Shown here: one piece after another, positions 59,565 through 64,000 of the stretch
How positions within the stretch are numbered: position 1 is the stretch's first letter
Layout of the letters: the number at the start of each line of letters is the position of its first letter
Assembly (NCBI RefSeq): GCF_002379085.1
Contig: NZ_NBZW01000009.1
Location: 62,001-126,000, forward strand
DNA: 64,000 nt
Direction of reading: 5' to 3'
Source of the DNA: Polaromonas sp. AET17H-212
GTDB lineage: Bacteria > Pseudomonadota > Gammaproteobacteria > Burkholderiales > Burkholderiaceae_C
Translations under genes and position numbers: made by a program
Notes under the pieces: model-generated
What the model saw: only the letters and a program-made list of their open reading frames with translations
The model's database searches: none
Told to the model about the DNA's origin: nothing

Positions 59565-59654
59565 GGATTCTTTCTTTTACCAATCTGGCTAAATGAGCCC
59601 ATCCCCTCGAAAAGGTAAAACGAGCGGTTTTCCCCTCTGAAAGAGGATTAGCTT
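59565..59654. other. junction between orphan livF and the Tn3-family transposase
   Basis: 90 nt with A/T-rich patches. TTTTACC (59575) and GGTAAAA (59614) form a 7-bp inverted repeat, and CCTCT/AGAGG forms a small hairpin just past the transposase stop. No canonical GGGG-starting Tn3 terminal repeat could be recognised here, so the exact transposon end is not placed. Confidence 0.4.
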
Positions 59655-62600
59655 TCAGTCAAAAAGATCCCCTTGCCCCGGCTGCGTGGCGTTGCTCCAG
59701 AACACCGAGTCGGCATATTGTGCCGCCAAGGCATCCAGATCAATATCCCGCTCATCGTCGCTGAACTCGAACGACCCGAACATGTTCACGTGCTGCCACG
59801 CCACTGGCGACATGCCCTGGATGAACGCGATGGCGTCCAGATCGCCGGCCGCCACCTTCTGTTCGTACACCTTGGACAGCAAGGCCGTGTTGTAGTAAAT
59901 GACCGCGTTGGCAATCAGCCGCGCGCAATCGTTCCAGACCTGCTGCTCGGTTTCAGTCTGTACCTTGAACTTCCCGCCATTGATGAAGGACACCGCCCGG
60001 CGGAACCGGTGATAGGCCTCGCCCCGATTGAGAGCCTTTTGCACGCTCTGGCGCAGTTCGACATCGTCAATGAAGTCCAGAATATAGATGGTGCGAAGGA
60101 TGTTGTCCAACTCCCACAGGGCCTTTTTGGTGTTGTTTTGCCGGGCGTAGCTGCTGAGTTTGCGTACCACGGTGGCCTGGGTCGTGTCTTTTTGCGCAAG
60201 GGATGCCAAGATACGCTGGATATTGGGCCATTCGCTGATGATCAACTCTTCGTTGGCCCTATTGGTTGGCCGAATCAGCATGTCGGCCGGATACTGACTT
60301 GGCAGCTTGAACCCGACCAAGGCCGCGGTTTTCTTTTGCACGGTCTTATAGCGCGGGGCAAAGCTGTAGCCGCTGGCATATAGGCACAAATAATTGACCT
60401 GGTTGGTGCCATGCGTATCGGTCGAGTGGCGCGTTGGCTTGATCTCCGACGTGTTGTTGTAGAGCAGATCGAATACGAAATGGCTCTCATGCTCGTGCGT
60501 ACCGATGATCTTGGCGTTGATGGGCACGTGGTTGGCAACCACGGTGCACGCGCTCACCCCCTTGTCCCAGCCGAAATACTTGGGCGAATAGCGGGAGTTG
60601 AAGGTGTTGATCTGGGTTTCAAAGCGCTGACCGTCGCTGCTGGAATGCAGCTCGTCGCGGATGTTGAAGAGCTTGAAAGCCGGCAGCGCCGCCGTGGCAT
60701 TGCTGATGGCGTCATTGGCCGCGTGTACGGTTTCCGGCCGCAGATAACTTCTGGCAGTGGTGATCAGGGATGCATGGCTCAAGCCGGAGACCTCGGCCAT
60801 CTTGCCCAATCCCATGTTGGTACCGTAGGCCACCACGCAAGCCAGGATCTGGCGCAGATCCGGCGCGTGCTTGACGGATCGATTCAGAACATGTTCGAAG
60901 GCATCCAGAAAATGCGTCTCTTTGTTCACGAAGCGCAACAGGTCGGCAACAGGGATTCCGGGCAGCTGGCTGTAGAACGGGGTATTACTGGTCTCTGGCG
61001 CAGTTGGGTAAATCAGGGACCAACGCTTCTTATCACCTTGGCCCACGACCTTGATGTTGGTGTTGACGCAGGCGGCCACACGCTGATTGACGGTTACCAG
61101 GCGGTCTTCGAGTTTGGCGCGCAAAGTCGCCAGCGTCTCTTCGATGGGCGTGGTCAAGAAGGGCTGTCCGATTTCAGCGAGCACGGCGTCTTTGTGCGCC
61201 CAGCGGGCATCGCTGATCAGGTCATCTTCAAACTGGCGAAATTCGTTGCTGTGATGGACATACAAGTCCCCGGATTCCAGTGCATTGCGCAACAGCCGGT
61301 AGACCAGAAATTCGTATCGATCGACATCCAGGGTTTTGCGTTTCTCCCCGTCTTCGATAGACTCGACATACAGGTGCTTTTTGAGAGCCGGTGGGATCAC
61401 GGTCTCAGGAAACTTTGAGGAATCTGCCTGGCGCAGTGACTTGCTCCGGCGCAACAGGTCTTGCATCATGGCGATCGCGGTGACCAAAGGGGCGTTCTCC
61501 AAGCGACCGGCAAAATCGATATCGCAAAAGAGGTGTCGCAAGTTGCGTTTGATGGTTGGCGACAGCATGGTGAAGTAAGTCCACTCGTAGTCCAGCTTGT
61601 CAAAGGCCACATTGCGCAGGAAGTTGGACACCGATGGAAAGGCAGCCGGCTCCAGCAAGCCGAACGCGCGCTCTTTGACCGTCGAAAACGGGCAATCACT
61701 TGCGATTGACTCATCCACAAAGAGGCCCAACACCTCACCGGCAGCTTTCAAATTACTGTTGGCCTCGTCGGAGGCCTGCTGCATGGCCACTTTCGCCGCC
61801 AGTTTGGCGTGCTTATCAAATTGCCCGACCAGGTGGATGAACGCTTCAATCAGGTTGTCGTTGATTTGGCGGAACCGGTGGAAGGCAAAGCACAATAGAT
61901 ACAGACGTACCGTGGAGATATCCATGCGGCGCAGCTTGTAAATCGTGTAGAACTGGACCAGCCCGGCGTAATACTTGATGCTCTCCCTGGACAGGGTGGC
62001 ATCCATCAAAAATGTTTGGGCGAAGGCATGCAAGGGGGCCAGTTGTTTGCGCCGACCGACCTCCTGGCGCAGCTCCTTGTTGCTGAAATCACTCGCCTCG
62101 TGTTTCAGGACATTGATCAGATGGATTTTGTCGTCCGCATGCAGCAGGGTATTGAGCGATTGCTGCAGGTCGGCGGGCAAGGTGGCATCCAGCTTTCGGG
62201 TAACACGCTTGCGCTCGTCGGTGACAGCCTGGCTTACAAGGTCCTGCAAAGACGTGTATCCCGGTGCCACGATGCGCTGGCTTGAGAGATGCTCCAGCAC
62301 CTCACGCAAAATGAATTTCGGCTGGGTTGACAACATCGCCGCCCGCTGCGCGAAAGCAAACAGCGCTTGCCTCCCCTCGCTCCCACACAGGCGATAGTCC
62401 AACAGCTCAAGAATGATTCGTTGTTGGGCCAGCCGGGTGGGCTTTGATAAAGATCTCACCTCGACCATAAGCCTGCCTGGAAAATAGCGCGTCAGAATGT
62501 GATCAATGTCGGGCCGAACATGGTCAAGACTGACAACGAAGAACTGTGCCTTGGCCTTGAAGTAGCCCAGTTGCAGTACGAGATGAACGCCCGCCGTGAT

Positions 62601-62759
62601 TGTGCGTGCAGCATCGATGGTCTCTCGCTCTTCGGGACTCAAATCAAAATGGATTTGGCGTTCACCCTCGGTGAAGTGCGGCAAGCCATACAGGCTGTCA
62701 ACTTCTTCGGTTGACAGAATGGAAAGGCGCCGAGAGGCTTCGGATTTATTGCTTGGCAA
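59655..62759 (-). mobile_element. tnpA: Tn3-family transposase
   Basis: 1034-residue Tn3-family DDE transposase, slightly longer than the usual ~1000. The start is a TTG at 62759 (RRLSILSTEEVDSLYGLP is the family's N-terminal region). Catalytic landmarks in the last third are the first Asp in SSSDGQRFETQ, the second in HSTDTHGTNQVNYL, and the Glu in LNRGEAYHRFRRAV. IQGMSPVAWQHVNMFG is the family's C-terminal block. It looks intact. Next to it are a remnant of another transposase and a tyrosine recombinase. It separates the orphan livF from whatever stood upstream. Confidence 0.95.
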
Positions 62760-62800
62760 GGCTGACGTGCTCCGACGGCTGGCTCAGTCGCACGCTGAGC

Positions 62801-62949
62801 TCATAAAAGTGAAATGGGGATGAAGGGGCGCTTGCCGACGCCGGCAGCCAGGAGTTGTTCATTCTCGGTCGGCGTGTAAAGCTCCGCCAGCTCACGCGGT
62901 GTCGGATCGGTTTCAGGCCGGGATAGGTCGTCTCATGGAGCGTGGTCAT
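62801..62949 (-). pseudogene. frameshifted N-terminal remnant of a second Tn3-family transposase
   Basis: Reading leftwards from an ATG at 62949 gives MTTLHETTYPGLK. After a shift of one base the frame continues as DPTPRELAELYTPTENEQLLAAG and ends in a stop at 62801. Joined, this resembles the conserved beginning of many Tn3-family transposases (xTLHETAYPRLK...ELxxxYTPTxEE), from memory. One lost base would explain the shift. The rest of that gene is absent, probably because the intact element at 59655 inserted here. Confidence 0.5.
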
Positions 62950-62951
62950 TC

Positions 62952-62967
62952 GCGGGGACTACCCCGC
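62952..62967. other. small hairpin GCGGGG-ACTA-CCCCGC
   Basis: A perfect 6-bp inverted repeat with a 4-nt loop lies between the integrase stop and the transposase remnant. It could end integrase transcription or belong to a recombination site. Confidence 0.35.
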
Positions 62968-62991
62968 CCGGCGGCTTTGCTACCCATCGCT

Positions 62992-64000
62992 TCAGTCCCA
63001 GTAGGTGTCGGTGGCGGGTTCGTGAAACGCGGTTTCCAGCAGGCACTGGTTGTCCTCGGCGATGCGGTACATGTCATCAAGCAGCGTGGCGATCACCTCG
63101 TCCAGCAAGTCGCGAGACAGATAGGGAACTGCCAGCTCGTAGAGCGTCCCCTCGGTGTTCAGGCGTTGCATGGCAAAACGCTCGAAGCAGGTCTGCTCGA
63201 TCAGCCGGTGGCCACGGGCCAGACCGCGCGACTGCTTGCTGGAGCGGGCCAGCACCATCGTGACGCGCAGGACCGCCACGGGCGTCGTTCCTTCTGCCAG
63301 CAGGCGGGGGCCTTCGACCTGTTCGGTCAGCAACAACAAAGGCGGCGGTGGCTGCGGAACTGCCGGGACCAGGGCTGTCAGACCCTGCTCGAACCGGGCT
63401 TGCAGGTTTGAATCCGACGCATCAAGGTAACGCATAGCCGATTTGACGTCCTTCCAGCCGACGTATTCCATCAGTTCCTTGATGTCCCAGCCGCTGGCGC
63501 GGGCCCAGCCGGCAAAGCCGCGGCGCATGGAGTGGCTGCTGTATTCCTCGGGGGCCACGACGCCAGCCTCCGAAAGCAGGTTCCGCAGCAAAGCAATCAG
63601 GCTGTGGGCATGCAGGGCGTCCTCGGCGACATGTCCCCAGCGGTTGATCTTGCGGAACACCGGACCCTCGGTCAAGCCGGCCAGGCTGACCCAGGCATTG
63701 AAGGCGATCACGGGGCACAAACGGGACAGAGCCGGGCATTTGAAGACCCGGCCCTGCAGCTGCCTGTCGCCTTTGCTGCGGCCCAGGTAGCAGGTCAGGC
63801 CCTCGCCGGGCTTGACCTCGACGTTTTCGACGCGCAGGTTGACCAGCTCGTCAGAGCGAAAGCCACGCCAGAACCCCAGCAGTAACACGCTGCGGTTACG
63901 GGTGTGGCGAAGCAAGGCCTGAGCGTCGCCCATCTGCGCGGCGTTGCTGATCGCGGTATCGAGCCATTGAGCGACCCGCTCGAGGACCGCCAGTTCCAGC
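62992..64000 (-). CDS. tyrosine-type site-specific recombinase, partial (N-terminus beyond right edge)
   Basis: At least 335 residues, open to the right edge (LELAVLERVAQWLD is the first visible stretch). The catalytic domain shows the first Arg in GFWRGFRSDELVNL, His and Arg in HSMRRGFAGWARA, a GWKD turn, and the nucleophile Tyr in SAMRYLDASD. A C-terminal extension of about 120 residues follows the Tyr, more than in most phage integrases. The position beside Tn3-family transposase sequence fits a cointegrate-resolving recombinase of the TnpS kind in Tn4651-like elements; that link is inference. Confidence 0.88.
   Translation of the reverse strand, partial: LELAVLERVAQWLDTAISNAAQMGDAQALLRHTRNRSVLLLGFWRGFRSDELVNLRVENVEVKPGEGLTCYLGRSKGDRQLQGRVFKCPALSRLCPVIAFNAWVSLAGLTEGPVFRKINRWGHVAEDALHAHSLIALLRNLLSEAGVVAPEEYSSHSMRRGFAGWARASGWDIKELMEYVGWKDVKSAMRYLDASDSNLQARFEQGLTALVPAVPQPPPPLLLLTEQVEGPRLLAEGTTPVAVLRVTMVLARSSKQSRGLARGHRLIEQTCFERFAMQRLNTEGTLYELAVPYLSRDLLDEVIATLLDDMYRIAEDNQCLLETAFHEPATDTYWD

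Noticed and set aside
59565..62830. Search for Tn3 terminal inverted repeats at both ends of the intact transposase
   Set aside because: CATCCCC occurs near both ends, but the inner sequences do not align well and no 5-bp target duplication is visible, so no repeat was annotated.
1..64000. tRNA, rRNA, CRISPR arrays or riboswitches
   Set aside because: No cloverleaf-like, rRNA-like or regularly spaced repeat sequence was noticed on either strand by eye.

Overview
The window looks like a high-GC betaproteobacterial chromosome segment, probably Burkholderiales and perhaps Comamonadaceae. The signs are GC-rich codon use, Liv-type ABC transporters that contain an acyl-CoA synthetase gene, many acyl-CoA dehydrogenases, and a GC-rich intergenic hairpin at 28.1 kb of a style I associate with that family. 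Genus-level placement is inference. Almost the whole window is one catabolic island for carboxylic acids handled as CoA thioesters. I see no oxygenase, cytochrome P450, rRNA, tRNA or CRISPR array.

Layout. (a) 1-21.3 kb, nearly all on the minus strand. One group (about 5.6 kb down to 1) holds a MaoC hydratase, an AliA-type CoA ligase, a Cys-less thiolase with a DUF35 partner, an acyl-CoA dehydrogenase (ACAD) and a hydrolase. A long operon (21.3 kb down to 6.5 kb) runs AliB-like ACAD, crotonase, biotin-dependent carboxylase beta and alpha, HMG-CoA-lyase-like protein, methylglutaconyl-CoA-hydratase-like crotonase, ACAD, MBL hydrolase, two hotdog thioesterases, SDR, transglutaminase-like protein, hydrolase and a divergent CoA ligase. 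(b) 21.4-32.3 kb, plus strand: FadH, four ACADs (two forming a PimC/PimD-like pair), SDR, MaoC hydratase, crotonase and a family III CoA-transferase. (c) 32.5-39.5 kb: a complete branched-chain-type ABC importer with an internal acyl-CoA synthetase. (d) 39.7-44.5 kb: badH, badI, a TetR regulator, a MaoC hydratase and ETF-quinone oxidoreductase. (e) 44.9-58.2 kb: a second importer plus synthetase with two binding proteins, a second carboxylase whose alpha subunit is split into two genes, and two tandem SDRs. (f) 58.3-64 kb: a small hypothetical gene, an orphan livF, a Tn3-family transposase, a frameshifted remnant of another transposase and a tyrosine recombinase running off the right edge.

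How it may fit together. The importers deliver acids and their synthetases or the AliA-type ligase activate them. AliB-like dehydrogenase, a crotonase, BadH and BadI would convert a cyclohexanecarboxyl-CoA-type ring to a pimeloyl-CoA-type diacid. The PimCD-like pair, FadH and other beta-oxidation enzymes continue from there. The two acyl-CoA carboxylases and the HMG-CoA-lyase-like protein suggest that a beta-alkyl branch must be removed, as in leucine or acyclic terpene catabolism. Ring opening plus branch removal is what a p-menthane-type (monoterpenoid) or alkyl-naphthenic acid would need. That substrate assignment is inference. Electrons would leave through ETF and the ETF-quinone oxidoreductase.

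Regulation. A repeated palindrome close to CCTAAC-N4-GTTAG(G/A) lies at promoters near 32.37, 39.64 and 44.62 kb, with half-sites at 21.41 kb and at the tetR start. It probably marks one regulon of the TetR protein encoded at 41.5 kb.
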